Shown: in pieces, positions 12,253 to 23,983 of the stretch | How the letters are laid out: each line of letters begins with the position of its first letter | How positions within the stretch are numbered: position 1 is the first letter of the stretch | Source of the DNA: Sinotaia quadrata | Taxonomy: Eukaryota; Mollusca; Gastropoda; Architaenioglossa; Viviparidae | DNA: 64,000 nt | Direction of reading: 5' to 3' | Assembly: GCA_028829895.1 (NCBI GenBank) | Contig: CM054178.1 | Span: 65,254,335-65,318,334 of the forward strand | Program-made: the position numbers and the translations under genes | The notes under the pieces: model-generated | Seen by the model: the letters and a program-made list of their open reading frames with translations, nothing else | Database searches by the model: none | Told to the model about the DNA's origin: nothing

Positions 12253-13931
12253 GTGAGCAGTTTAGATTATGGCTTTTCAGTTTAGTTACGTTAGTGCGTT
12301 AGTATGTTAAGTTTGAATTGTTTGTGAGTTGAACTGTTTTTATAAGAGTACGAGTTTTTCTTTGTTTGAAAAATAAAAGAATGAAAATGTGGTTGTAAAT
12401 ATTATTACATTATTATATTATAAATTATAAATTTTATTTGATTTTAAAAAAATAATGTTTTGCAGTGTTTCTTTGAGTATGATGCATGTTTACTTGTGTG
12501 ACTGGGTGAGAAGTTTTGTAGTTTCCATTTTCAAATGTTAATTATGTTAATTTCATTTCCATATCAATTTATCATCTTGATTATAGATTTACAGAACTTG
12601 ATATTTAAGAAACATGTTTAACTCATGAATTGTGACAGATATTCTCACTCTCTCTTTTCCAGTTATTTGCAGATTTATCATTAAATTCTTTTCATTTTTG
12701 GTTGTTTTTTATGGTGGGGTAAATTTTGAACAGAAAAAAATTCTAATTTTGTTCTGTTTCAGTGACTAAGTAAATAATCAATTTGAATTTTTGGAAACAT
12801 TATAATTTTATAAAGTTGTTCCAAGTATCTCAATAAATTACATTATCTTTGTCTAAGCAGAAGATTATAAAGAATTTCTTGATTAAAAAGTGTTTGTCAT
12901 TAAATTAACTTGTAAATTATTTTACTCAGATGAAAAGTATGTTTTCTGCTGCTAATGTCAGAATTTTAAAATTTGGTCCCACTTTTTTAATAAAGATATT
13001 AAGGAAATCTTTTTCTTAAATGCAGTAAAAATCTATAATTTATAATCATTGACAAATGCTAGGTTTGTTCTTTGTAGTTAATTATTGATAAATGCTAGGT
13101 TTGTTGTTGTTTTGTACTTTAATTATTGACAAATGCTAGGTTTGTTCTTTGTACTTAATTATTGACAAATGCTAGGTTTGTTCTTTGTAGTTAATTATTG
13201 ATAAATGCTAGGTTTGTTGTTGTTTTGTACTTTAATTATTGACAAATGCTAGGTTTGTTCTTTGTACTTAATTATTGACAAATGCTAGGTTTGTTCTTTG
13301 TACTTAATTATTGACAAATGCTAGGTTGTTGTTTTGTACTTAATTATTGACAAATGCTAGATTTGTTGTTGTTTTGTACTTAATTATTGACAAATGCTAG
13401 GTTTGTTCTTTGTACTTAATTATTGACAAATGCTAGGTTGTTGTTTTGTACTTAATTATTGACAAATGCTAGATTTGTTGTTGTTTTGTACTTAATTATT
13501 GACAAATGCTAGATTTGTTGTTGTTTTGTACTTAATTATTGACAAATGCTAGGTTGTTGTTTTGTACTTAATTATTGACAAATGCTAGATTTGTTGTTGT
13601 TTTGTACTTAATTATTGACAAATGCTAGGTTGTTGTTGTTTTGTACTTAATTATTGACAAATGCTAGGTTTGTTGTTGTTTTGTACTTAATTATTGACAA
13701 ATGCTAGGCTTGTTGTTGTTTGTACTTAATTATTGACAAATGCTAGGTTTGTTGTTGTTGTAAACTTGAGCTGTTTAAAACAAATATTTATAAGTGTGCA
13801 TGGATACACATATGCTATTATTAGATGTTCAGAGCAAAGCAGTGTGAGGCTACTAATCAGTGTAGTGGCTGAATTGTGTTCCTGCATTTGTTGTTTCCCT
13901 TAACCAGTTATAAACTAATTGTCTTTTGCAG
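12253..13931 (+). other. CAMSAP intron with a minisatellite
   Basis: A 1.7-kb AT-rich intron. Its 3' half is largely the minisatellite at 13040-13760, and the acceptor TCTTTTGCAG ends at 13931. No other exon was seen. Confidence 0.7.
13040..13760. repeat. Minisatellite of 36-42-bp units, about 19 copies
   Basis: Tandem units of TTAATTATTGACAAATGCTA followed by GGTTTG and a variable tail. The tail alternates between TTCTTTGTAC and longer TTGTTGTTTTGTAC forms, so the array has several length classes and some higher-order order. It ends about 170 bp upstream of the 30-nt microexon. Confidence 0.9.
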
Positions 13932-13961
13932 TGCGGAGAGATCCTAATGCATTACTCTTGT
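13932..13961 (+). CDS. CAMSAP: Candidate 30-nt CAMSAP microexon
   Basis: A strong acceptor (GTCTTTTGCAG) and a consensus donor (T|GTGAGT at 13962) enclose exactly 30 nt. Joined in the phase of the exon ending at 12252 it reads VRRDPNALLL and leaves one base, so it is frame-neutral. Skipping it joins 12252 directly to 22396, also in frame. It is probably a cassette microexon in the linker before CKK. The exon call rests only on splice sites and phase, because ten residues are too few for homology. A C19 tract starts 26 nt downstream. Confidence 0.55.
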
Positions 13962-13986
13962 GTGAGTTCTGATGGTATAAATCTAT

Positions 13987-14005
13987 CCCCCCCCCCCCCC
14001 CCCCC
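13987..14005 (+). repeat. Pure C19 tract downstream of the microexon
   Basis: Nineteen consecutive C residues start 26 nt after the microexon donor. Poly(C) in the transcript is the known ligand of PCBP/hnRNP K-type proteins, so a splicing role is possible; a slippage-prone mononucleotide run is the simpler explanation. Confidence 0.9.
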
Positions 14006-14289
14006 GTTATAACACACTATATATTAACGATTCTTTCCATCTGCATAAAAGTGTATTTCTTCAGGAATGTTATGTTTAAGAATTTTTATTACTAAAGTTT
14101 CATTACAAAATATTTAATCAAACAGGTACAAGAGTTGCTCTTTTATTTTAATTAACACTAAAATCATGTAAAGTATAATGAGCATGCTGTAATTATGTAT
14201 CGTATGTAACATAAGCACCTCTGTAATCAGCTCATTAATATTAATCATTAATATTTATTTGCATTGGGAAAATAAATTACTAATACACA

Positions 14290-14815
14290 ATTGTAAATGA
14301 TCAATATTAACTCATTATTAAGCAAAATACTTTGCATGTAGAAAGTAAATTACCAATACATCTTTGTAAATAATCAGTATTAATCAACTCATCAATAACA
14401 AATATTTTGCATGCAGAAAGCAAATTATCAATACACATTTGTAAATAATCAGTATTAATTAACTCATCATTAACAAATACTTTGCATGCAGAAAGCAAAT
14501 TATCAATACACATCTGTAAATAATTAATCAGTATTAATCAACTCATCATTAACAAATACTTTGCATGCAGAAAGTAAATTACCAATCAATCTTTGTAAAT
14601 AATCAGTATTAATCAACTCATCAGTAGTAAATTCTCTGTATGGAGAAAATAGAAAATAAATTACCAGTGTACTTTTGTAAATAATCAGTATTAATCAACT
14701 TATTATTAGCAGATACTTCGCTTGGAGAAAATACCATTACATCCTATTAAATAATCAGTATAATTCTATTAATCAACTCATCATTATCAAATACCTTGCA
14801 TGGGGAAAATAAATT
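14290..14815. repeat. Minisatellite of about 74-bp units, about seven copies
   Basis: The units contain TAATCAGTATTAATCAACTC, then ATCATTAACAAATACTTTGC and ATGCAGAAAG. Copies are recognisable but diverged and decay toward the 3' end. Confidence 0.85.
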
Positions 14816-15049
14816 ACTATTACACCTTTTTTTTAAATCAGTACTTTATTAAGTTCTGTGCTATTCTATTCTATGCAATTAAACAACACCCACTATAAAT
14901 TATAATGTACTTGAACTTTAAACCATTCTTAACTACATCCATATTAATGCCTCTTGAATCAAAATTATCCCATTTGTGTTTTTTAAGAATCTGTATCATT
15001 TTCTGAAACTAAATACTTTTACAGAAATAAATATAATCTTCATTTATTA

Positions 15050-15960
15050 ATATTTCCTGAAACACTAATATAGAAATAAACATAATCTGCACATATTAAT
15101 GCTTCTTAAAACACTTCTTTAGAAATAAATATGATCTACACATATTAATGTTTCCAGAAACACTTCTAATTCTATAGAAATAAATATAGTCTACACATAT
15201 TAATGCTTCCTGAGCCAAGACATGCCAATATGAGTAAACAATAAACACCAGTATCATTATTTTTTAAACCAAGACATAACCCTAGGTGTAAGCAAGCTAT
15301 GCCAGTATCATTGTTTTCTTAACCAAGACATACCCCTAGGTGTAGATCAAACTACACCTGTACTTCTAGGTACAAGTGAACTATGCCAATATCATTCTTT
15401 TCTGAACCAAGACATAACCATAAATTGCTCATGGTCTTTCTGAACCAAGAGATAACCATAAGTTGTCAACAGTGTTTCTGAAGAAAGAGATACCCATATG
15501 TGAAAAATGAACAACATGAATTTCATTGTTTTCTGAAGAAAGAGATACCCATAAGTTGTCAACAGTGTTTCTGAATCAAGAGATACCCATAAGTGAAAAA
15601 TTAACAATCCAGTACCATTGTTTTCTGAACCAAGACATAACCATAATTTGCCAGCAGTCTTTCTGAACCATCAGAATTAACAACACCAGTATCATTATAT
15701 ATTCTTAACTAATACATTCCTATAGAAATAAATAGAAATTATCCTTATTAATGTTTTGTGAGCCATGTTGTAATGTAAAAAAAAAAACTGTGGTACACCA
15801 GTACCATTTTTTCTGAACTAATACAGTTCTTTAGAAATAAGTTTAAATTATCCTTAATAATACTTTCTTAACCATGTCAGCTACACCAGTACAATATAAA
15901 CAAACTGTGGTACACCAATCTCATTATTTTCTACAACTAATAGAATCTAATAGAAATAAA
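15050..15960. repeat. Degenerate interleaved repeat field
   Basis: Two mixed families are visible. One contains ATAGAAATAAATATAATCTA and a 'TATTAATGCTTCCTGA'-like part; the other contains GAACCAAGACATAACCATAA followed by GTTGTCAACAGTGTTTCT. Unit borders are irregular. Confidence 0.7.
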
Positions 15961-17689
15961 AATAAACTATCCATAGTAGTACATTATGAACCTAATTGAT
16001 CTTACCTCAGCAGTGTATACAAACCATGTTAGTGTCATTTTCTTTTTGTTCTGGTATTAAATAGTCCTATTCACATAACTTACATTAATGCTTTCTGACC
16101 TAAGACAAGCATCTCAGATCAACATTCTACACTATTGTCATTTTTTGTTTTTTTAACTAAACAGTCCTATTCAAATAAATATAAACTACCCCAGTACCCC
16201 CAAGTTATCAAAGGCTAGGGCTTTTTTTTTTGTTGTTAATTTTTATAATTTTAATCAGATACTTCAATATCTGTTTTTATCCTCCCATGAATTGCTGTGT
16301 ATACTTAATTCTGACTATAGTACTGTAAGCATCAAATAAACTTCATTTTGACTGTGTAGTAGATTTTAATTCAATATTGTAATTATGAGCAATATACCCT
16401 CTAATTCTATTGTAATCAGTGCTAATTCTCTCTTATTTCCTACTATCCTACTAAGAAATGATTGATTGAGTGATGCCAGTCTCTAAATCACTTAAGACTG
16501 TGGAGCATGAAGTTTCTGCATAAGGAGCCATTGAGTTACACTTATACTAATTTTACTTTTTAAACTACAAAATATTGGATGTTTAGGTAAAACAGCTAAG
16601 ACTAGCTCCAAATTCTACATACATGCATTTGCTTTAGAAGTCACAATTTGATGTCACCTTATTTTGTATTTCCTTAGCATAGAATAAAGTCATTTGGCCA
16701 AAACTTTCCTTTTTTGTTCTTGAACTAATGCATTCTCACATAAATCTTTGATATATAAACTACTTGTTTCATGGTTCCTGAGCTATGCACTTCTCAAAAG
16801 TATTCTCATTCCTTCCATAATAAAATGTATTCCCACACAGATGTGATATATTGTCTATCATGTGAATGGTTCCTGCACTTTGTACTGTTTAAAGTATATT
16901 CATTGTTTCCATAACTAAATTCATTCCCACACAAATGTGATATATTCTCTACACCTGCATAAATAGTTCCTGAGCCTGAACCTTGTACTATTGTAAAGTA
17001 TATTCATTATTTCTGCAACTAAATGCATTCCCACACAAATGTGATATAGCATATTTACCTATGTGAATGTTTCCTGAAATTATTATATTCTATAGCACAC
17101 TTTTATTGTTCTTTCCTAAATTCATTTTCAATAAAAATTTATGAATGTTATTATTGCACAAACATATTTTAATATATATATGCATAGATTACTTTTATTG
17201 TTTTGGTGGAGGTTGAAAATAACTTTTTCCATTGATCTGTTTATATTTGGAAACATTCTTTTACTACAAAGATATATATATATCAATCAAATTTATATAA
17301 CAATAAATCAAGATTTTGTCATTGTGTAGGTTTTTATATTTGACCAAAACATTATACATGTGTTAAATAATGACCTCTTCCTTGACACCTTGAGTAAAGG
17401 TCAAGTAATAGAGATGTAGATAAAACATAGCCACACTAGAGGAAAAGATAAAGCAATAGAGATGATTTTTTTTCAAAATAGCTACAAAGAAGGAAAATAT
17501 GTAAAAGTATTGTGGAAAAACATGTAGCAGATTAGCACATAGGACACATGGTTCTGTTAAACATCTAGTGGGTACAAAAGTACTCATAATTAAACAATTA
17601 TTTTTAAAACAAGTATTTCTGTTAAATTCTATATAGCCAGTTGTGATGTTCAAATTAAAATTTCTGACACTTCAGATTTCTCTCTATTC

Positions 17690-18780
17690 TCATAACTGTA
17701 AGATTTATCTACTCTTATAACTGTAAGATATTCTCATATCTGTAAATTTATCTAGTCTTATAACTCTAAAATATTCTCATAACTGTAAATTTATCTACTC
17801 TTATAACTAATATATTCTCATAACAGTAAATTTATCTACTCTTATAACTGTAATATATTCTCATAACTGTAAATTTATCTACTCTTATAACTGTAATATA
17901 TTCTCATAACTGTAAGATTTATCTAGTCTTATAACTCTAAGATATTCTCATAACTGTAAATTTATCTACTCTTATAACTAATATATTCTCATAACAGTAA
18001 ATTTATCTACTCTTATAACTGTAAGATATTCTCATAACTGTAAATTTATCTACTCTTATAACTGTAATATATTCTCATAACTGTAAGATTTATCTACTCA
18101 TATAACTGTAAGATATTTTTATACTGTAAATGTATCTAGTCTTTTAACTCTAAGATATTCTCATAACTGTAAGATATTTTCATACTATAAATTTATCTAG
18201 TCTTGTAACTCTAAGATATTCTCATAACTGTAAAGTTATCTACTCTTATAACCCTTAAGAATTACCTACTCATAACTGTATGACTATTCTCATAACTGTA
18301 AGATTTATCAAATCTCATAACTGTAAGATTTACCTACTCTTATAACTGGATGACTATTCTCATAATTTTTACTCTTATAACTATTAAGATATTCTCATAA
18401 CTATAAAGATTTTATTTACTCTTATAATTGTATGACTATTCTCAAATCTATAAGACTTTATCTACTTTTATAACAGTAAGACTATTATCTTCTCATAACT
18501 ATAAGACTTATCTACTCTTATAACTGTATGGCTGTTCTCATAACTATAAGATGTTATCTACTCTTATAACTGTAAGACTATTATCTTCTCATAACTATAA
18601 GACTTTATCTACTCTTATAACTAAGACTGTTCTCATAACTATAAGATTTTATCTACTCTTATAACTATAAGACTATTATCTTCTCATAACTATAAGACTT
18701 TATCTACTCTTATAACTGTTTGACTATTCTCATAACTAAAAAAGTTTATCTACTCTTATAACTGTAAGACTCTAATCTAC
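17690..18780. repeat. About 1.1-kb minisatellite of 40-45-bp units
   Basis: Repeats are built from CTCATAACTGTAAATTTATC and TACTCTTATAACTGTAAGAT. More than 20 copies are present with substitutions and small indels; the 3' half switches to a longer unit with GACTATTATCTTCTCATAAC. Confidence 0.9.
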
Positions 18781-21700
18781 TCTCTCCTGATTTTACTTCA
18801 TTTTACTTCCAACTAAGGCACAAGGAATGATAAAATAGCCTTTATGCCATTTGGCCTATATATTTTTCCTGCTTATCAGTGACTAGGTGAAAATTAATCA
18901 CATCTGTGCATGTGCATGAATATTTTGACTTGTTGGGTCATCTTATAATTATTTGGTTGCAAAATCATAGTTTTTATTTTATTGTAGTTCTTGAATCATA
19001 ACAGTCACTTTAGAAGTATAGGTGCAGTTGTTGTATAATGCCTCTGCACGCTTAAAGATGATTCATATTTACTTACTGTGCATAGTTTTATGGTCTATGT
19101 CAATTTAATGGTATAAGACTATTCCAATCTAATGCACTTCAATTTTAATACAATTTTAATATTTATGATGCGTTTAAAAAAAATGTGTTGGTCATTATAC
19201 TTGTTCTTTTACCCCACGTAGCCATATGCTTTGATTGTAAATTGTCTTATTTATTCATTTGTTTCAAAATTATGCATAATCTTTATTTAAAATCTAAGAA
19301 ATTTAATTGCTTGATAATAATAATTTACATGTATCCTGATGGGAAATTATGTTAAACTGTCTCAGTTTTTGGTATATATCATAACCTCAGGAACATTCCT
19401 TGACCGGAACAGACTATTACCTGGATTTGACAAAGTTTTCAGGCATTATTAAACAGTGTTGTCTGACATCTCCAGAAAAGAATAATACAAATTGATATAT
19501 TATTATAAACTCTTCAAACAAATTGCATAAATTGGCATTATTCATCAGTCATGTGGTAAACCAATAATACATCTTCAATCAGATTGTCTCAATATAATAT
19601 TTGAAATTTTAAGACATGGTAGCATTATTTTCAAACAAAGTTTTCATATTTGTTAACATTGTTTTACAAAGTTATATAAATTGTCTTTTTTAAAAATAAC
19701 AAAAATTGTAAGATTAATTAGACATTGTATTAAAAAATATTCAGACAAATAAGTAATACTTTACAAAGACTAATTTTTAATTAACATTATTTTATTAAAT
19801 TTTCAAAGCAATATCATGATTAGTTTATATGTCAACATTATTTTATTGTTTTCACTGTTAGATTAATTCATGTTATTTTACAATACTTCACATTAATTAA
19901 CTATAGGTGACAAACTCTTCAGTTTAAAATAAAAAGATTGATATTATTTTACAAAGTTTTAAGACTAATTAATAAAATTATACAAATTATAAAATTCAAG
20001 GATTTTAATTAACATTATTATACTAATTTTAAAATTTTATTAACACTAATAATTACTCTTTCATTGATATTTTATCAAATAACATAGCAACTAACGTTTG
20101 GTTAATTTACTAAATTTTAATTACTCATTACTGTCAGTATAGGTATTATTTTTTTTTAATAAAATAAACTTAGCTTTTTTTCTTTTGCCTGATGACTGAA
20201 ATCACACTGTTGTTATCATTTAATATATACGTGATATGGCGTCATTCATTGGGGGAGGGGGTAAACTCTTTTGGTACATTTATTAATAATTTAGTTTTCT
20301 TTTTTAAGGGTATTATTATTGTGATATAATTCTAATTATAGTTTAATTTATATTAGTTTCGGAATTAAGTGTGATATTTCTATGACCTCTCTTATGAGCA
20401 TCATTTCAGTTATAATTTATTTTTGTATCATTTAAGATTTACTTTTTTTTGTGGTTTTTTTGTATACTCTTTTAATGGTATTTTCTCATGTGTTTAGTTT
20501 TAAGGTGTCCTTCATTTTAGTGAATAATCTATTTTATTATTGTATTACATATATTGCTGTATCATTTATTAAAGGTTCACTATTTGTTTGGTATTAGTCT
20601 ACCCTTTATTCAATATTATGTTTATCTGTTATTCTTATGGTATCACCCTTAGTATATATATTACTAAGGTAGCTGCCATAATTGCTGTTATATTATTGTG
20701 TTTACTCTGTAGTATCTTCATTCTTGCAATGAAGTGTGATACTTTTTTATTTTAAAATTTGCTTTTGTTTCCAGTAACAAAAAAAGAAAAATGTCAAAAA
20801 TTTCTTCTACTTCTTCTTCTGTTTGTATTTATGTTAAGTAATACTAATAAATGAGAATTTGAAATTGAATGCTAAGTAATATAATAAAATAATAAATGTA
20901 TTTATTTATATCAAAATTTATTGTGATTTTAAATTTAGCTTTAAGCTTGCTTATCTGCTTATTTTTAGTTATTGCAAATTCCTTTGGTTATGATATTTGT
21001 TCTCTCCTTCTTTTAAATGGCATTTATGGGTCATTTTTACTTTAGCTTTTTTAACTGTCCAGAGAATGGTCTGGGTTGTAAATTTAAATATAATTAGCCT
21101 TTAAACTTGCAATGGTGCTTATGTTGTTGTTTCTTGTGAATTTATTGCCTGTGTGTGCTTCTGGTGTAATGTATTTTGTGTACTTGTTCTGTTTCTCACC
21201 TCATAAAGTGTTAATGTGATTCATGCATCACTGTGAAAAATATGCTAGTATTCTTGTTAAAAGGTGAGTTTACAAAACAGCACCATGAAAAATGAAATCC
21301 TATTCTTGTTAAAGAGTATATTCACATACCAATTTTCAGATGAAAGCGAAGGGGGGAAAGTCTATATGAACATAGTTTCTATCTACCTCATTGATCATTC
21401 AGAATAGAGAAAACCTCTGTTTTGATCCAGAGAGAAAATACATAGTAAAGTAACACCTTTGCAGAGTTGAAGAATTATTTTAAATTTATTTATTTTTTGT
21501 TAATTGATTCTAAAGTTAGTTTAGAATTTGGGAAGTTTTTTGTTTGTTTTTTTTTTGGGGGGGAGGTGGTGTTTGGTGTTTGCCTAATAAAGAATTTCCA
21601 GGGGATAAATCTTTTTTTAAAAAAATTAGTGGGAAACACTGAATTATGTTTTCATTGTTCATGTTTTTAATTTAATGTCATTTTAATTTATTGTTTATAT

Positions 21701-22395
21701 GCTTGTCTGTCTTTAATTTAGGAACCATGATTATTTTTCTCTGGCATATTTGGTTGACCATAAATGAACTTTGAATGAAAATTGAGTATGCTGGCTGTTG
21801 CCCTGTGCCATGCTGATTACTGATTATCTTAAATGCTGATTGTTTACCTGTTGCATCTTGCTAGACATCAGCTTTGCATGATTAATCATTATAAAATAAT
21901 GATTTTATAAAAACAACAATAATTTCAGACTAATAATAATACCAAAAGAAAAAGACAGCTTACTGGTGAAGAATAAACATAAATTAACTGATAATTAAAA
22001 AATTGTTTTAAAATAATATTAGAATCATTGAATAAATTGATTGTATAGTATAATAATAAGGATAATAATAGTTCCAAAATAGGAGTCACCAATTTCATAA
22101 TTAAAAAATTTAACAACAGTTAACAAGTCTGAGAAGGGTGTTATTTACATTGGGAACAAGCTATCATAGATGCTGAAGGTCCTGCCAGAAACTGTCCTAC
22201 ACATTATTGGGACTCCAGTTTTTGTCTTATTACCATCTTCTACCTTATGAAAAAAAAAATTAAATCTTTTACAATAAATTTATGAGAAGTATCAGTCAGC
22301 CATTTGAATGTGATGAATATCATGGTTGTCTAACATTGCATGCTTGTTTTGTTTGATTTATGTTGCCTGATTTTTTTCTCATTGCTTGTTTTCAG

Positions 22396-22452
22396 CCACT
22401 CATTCCCCCTTCCGCTTATACCCCAACTCTAGAGGGAAAATGCGGAAAGCAG
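22396..22452 (+). CDS. CAMSAP: CAMSAP/Patronin small exon, 57 nt, phase 1-1
   Basis: The acceptor is TTGTTTTCAG (ending 22395) and the donor GCAG|GTCTGT (22453). In phase 1 it encodes THSPFRLYPNSRGKMRKA after a split Ala or Ser codon, depending on whether the microexon is used. It is basic, proline-containing and free of stops. At 57 nt it can be included or skipped without a frame change. It lies in the variable linker between the third coiled coil and CKK. The GTCTGT donor is weaker than its neighbours, which would fit regulated use. Confidence 0.75.
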
Positions 22453-23914
22453 GTCTGTACTAGCTACACCTTCTGCTGTCATTCGCTCATCTTTATTTGG
22501 TCCATTTAACATCATCATCCTTGTTTTATAGTTTGATCAAAGTGTATTTTACTTTTTTTTGTTGGTGTTGTGGTGGTGTTAGATTTCATAATTCTTAATC
22601 TTTAAGCTTGTTTTTAATAGGGATGGGTTGGAGGTGAGGCCTTTGATGGGATTATATGGTGTAATCATTGTTTACATCTTTTTTATTTAATCATTCTAGT
22701 CTAGTGGTATTACTATTTCACAGAAAGTGAGAGAGGAAGGCTGATGTGGGAATTTTGTTTATATGTCACATCATTACCAAGTTATTTCCACCATCAGAAC
22801 TCATTCTATGGCCTCTCAAAAATTGTATTGAAACATACAGGTGGCATTGGGGCTAAACTAAGGTTTATCAGGTGTCTCAAAAGCAATGAGCAAAGTTAGG
22901 TGTGTAATTACCATTGACATGATAGAAGTGTAGTAGAATTAGGTTGTGAATGGTAGAAGTTAAAACAGCTGCATCTTTAGAAGTTGTTTCTAGACTCTTG
23001 GTCTTTTAATATTTTGACTCTAATTGCATATACAGGTCCTTCAGTTTGACACCACTTGCTTATATAGGTCTTTATGTTTGACACCACTTGAATATACAGG
23101 TCTTTCAGTTTAACATCGTTTGCTCATAAAAATCGTTCAGTTTGACACCATGTGCTTATATAGGTCTTTCAGTTTGATACCATTTGCTTAATACAGGTCT
23201 GTCGGTTGGACACCATTTACAAGATCCAAGTCTTTCAATTCGACACCACTTGCATGGCATCTGATGCTAATGTAAAGATAAAGCCAAGTTGATTAATTTT
23301 GCATGATAATAAAAATTGAATGCTTCAAGGTTTTTACAATGAATGCTGTAGAAATGTTTAAAATACAAGAAAAAGAAAAGGTTTTGTAGAGATAATGCAC
23401 TTTTAAATGAGCACTTTATAGAAATGCAGTTTCTCTTCTCATGCATTTAGAAACTAAGACAAGTATTGAAGCTATGTAGTCCTAGTTCAATTTAATATTT
23501 CACATGTTGCTGGTCAGATTTGTGTATGTGATGTAAATATGATTATTTGTAGAAAGAGGCATGTGTCATTGTATTTGAAACTTGCATGTAGAATTCTAGA
23601 AATCTAGTCATGGCATATTAACTTTTAAGAACCATTAATACCCCTCCCTCCTCACTTTTTTCTTTTCTTCAGTTCATTACAGAAATAAAATGAATGATTC
23701 ATTATGTTTTCATATGGGCATGATATATTACTTTTATTAGTGGAGCTGGTCAACAACTCAAATTCTTTCAAGCCCTAAGTTTAACTGTTTTAATCTTAAT
23801 CCATTTCCATCCATTGACTAACTTAATGAATGACCAAATCCATGCATATAGAAAAGTCCTTGGGTTGCCAATCCTGAATTATGTTAATGAAATTATTAAA
23901 CCATTCATTTCCAG
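22453..23914 (+). other. CAMSAP intron with a minisatellite
   Basis: A 1.5-kb intron containing an approximately 36-bp tandem repeat at 23030-23250. No other exon was seen. Confidence 0.65.
23030..23250. repeat. 36-bp minisatellite, about seven diverged copies
   Basis: The units read TACAGGTCTTTCAGTTTGAC followed by ACCACTTGCTTATA, with many substitutions. Several units contain CTTTCAG, which mimics splice acceptors. Confidence 0.85.
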
Positions 23915-23983
23915 TTTCATGCAACACCCTTACGCAAAATGGTAGCCAAGGGGCAAGTACATACCGAAGACCTCCATCGCCAG
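23915..23983 (+). CDS. CAMSAP: CAMSAP/Patronin small exon, 69 nt, phase 1-1
   Basis: The acceptor is CATTTCCAG (ending 23914) and the donor CCAG|GTATGC (23984). In phase 1 it reads SCNTLTQNGSQGASTYRRPP then SP, free of stops, and leaves one base. Its composition (Ser, Gly, Gln, and a basic YRRPPSP end) resembles the linker before CKK in vertebrate CAMSAPs, where an RFTRPSPRLSR-like basic patch occurs. The length is a multiple of three, so it could be an optional cassette. Confidence 0.78.

Larger units (their letters stand above)
13962..22395 (+). other. Large CAMSAP intron, 8.4 kb, mostly repeats
   Basis: This very AT-rich intron contains a C19 tract and at least three minisatellite fields (14290-14815, 15050-15960 and 17690-18780). 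The remainder (about 19000-22300) is low-complexity AT/TTTATT sequence with a G-rich run near 21548. I found no additional exon with paired splice sites that keeps the frame. Confidence 0.7.
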
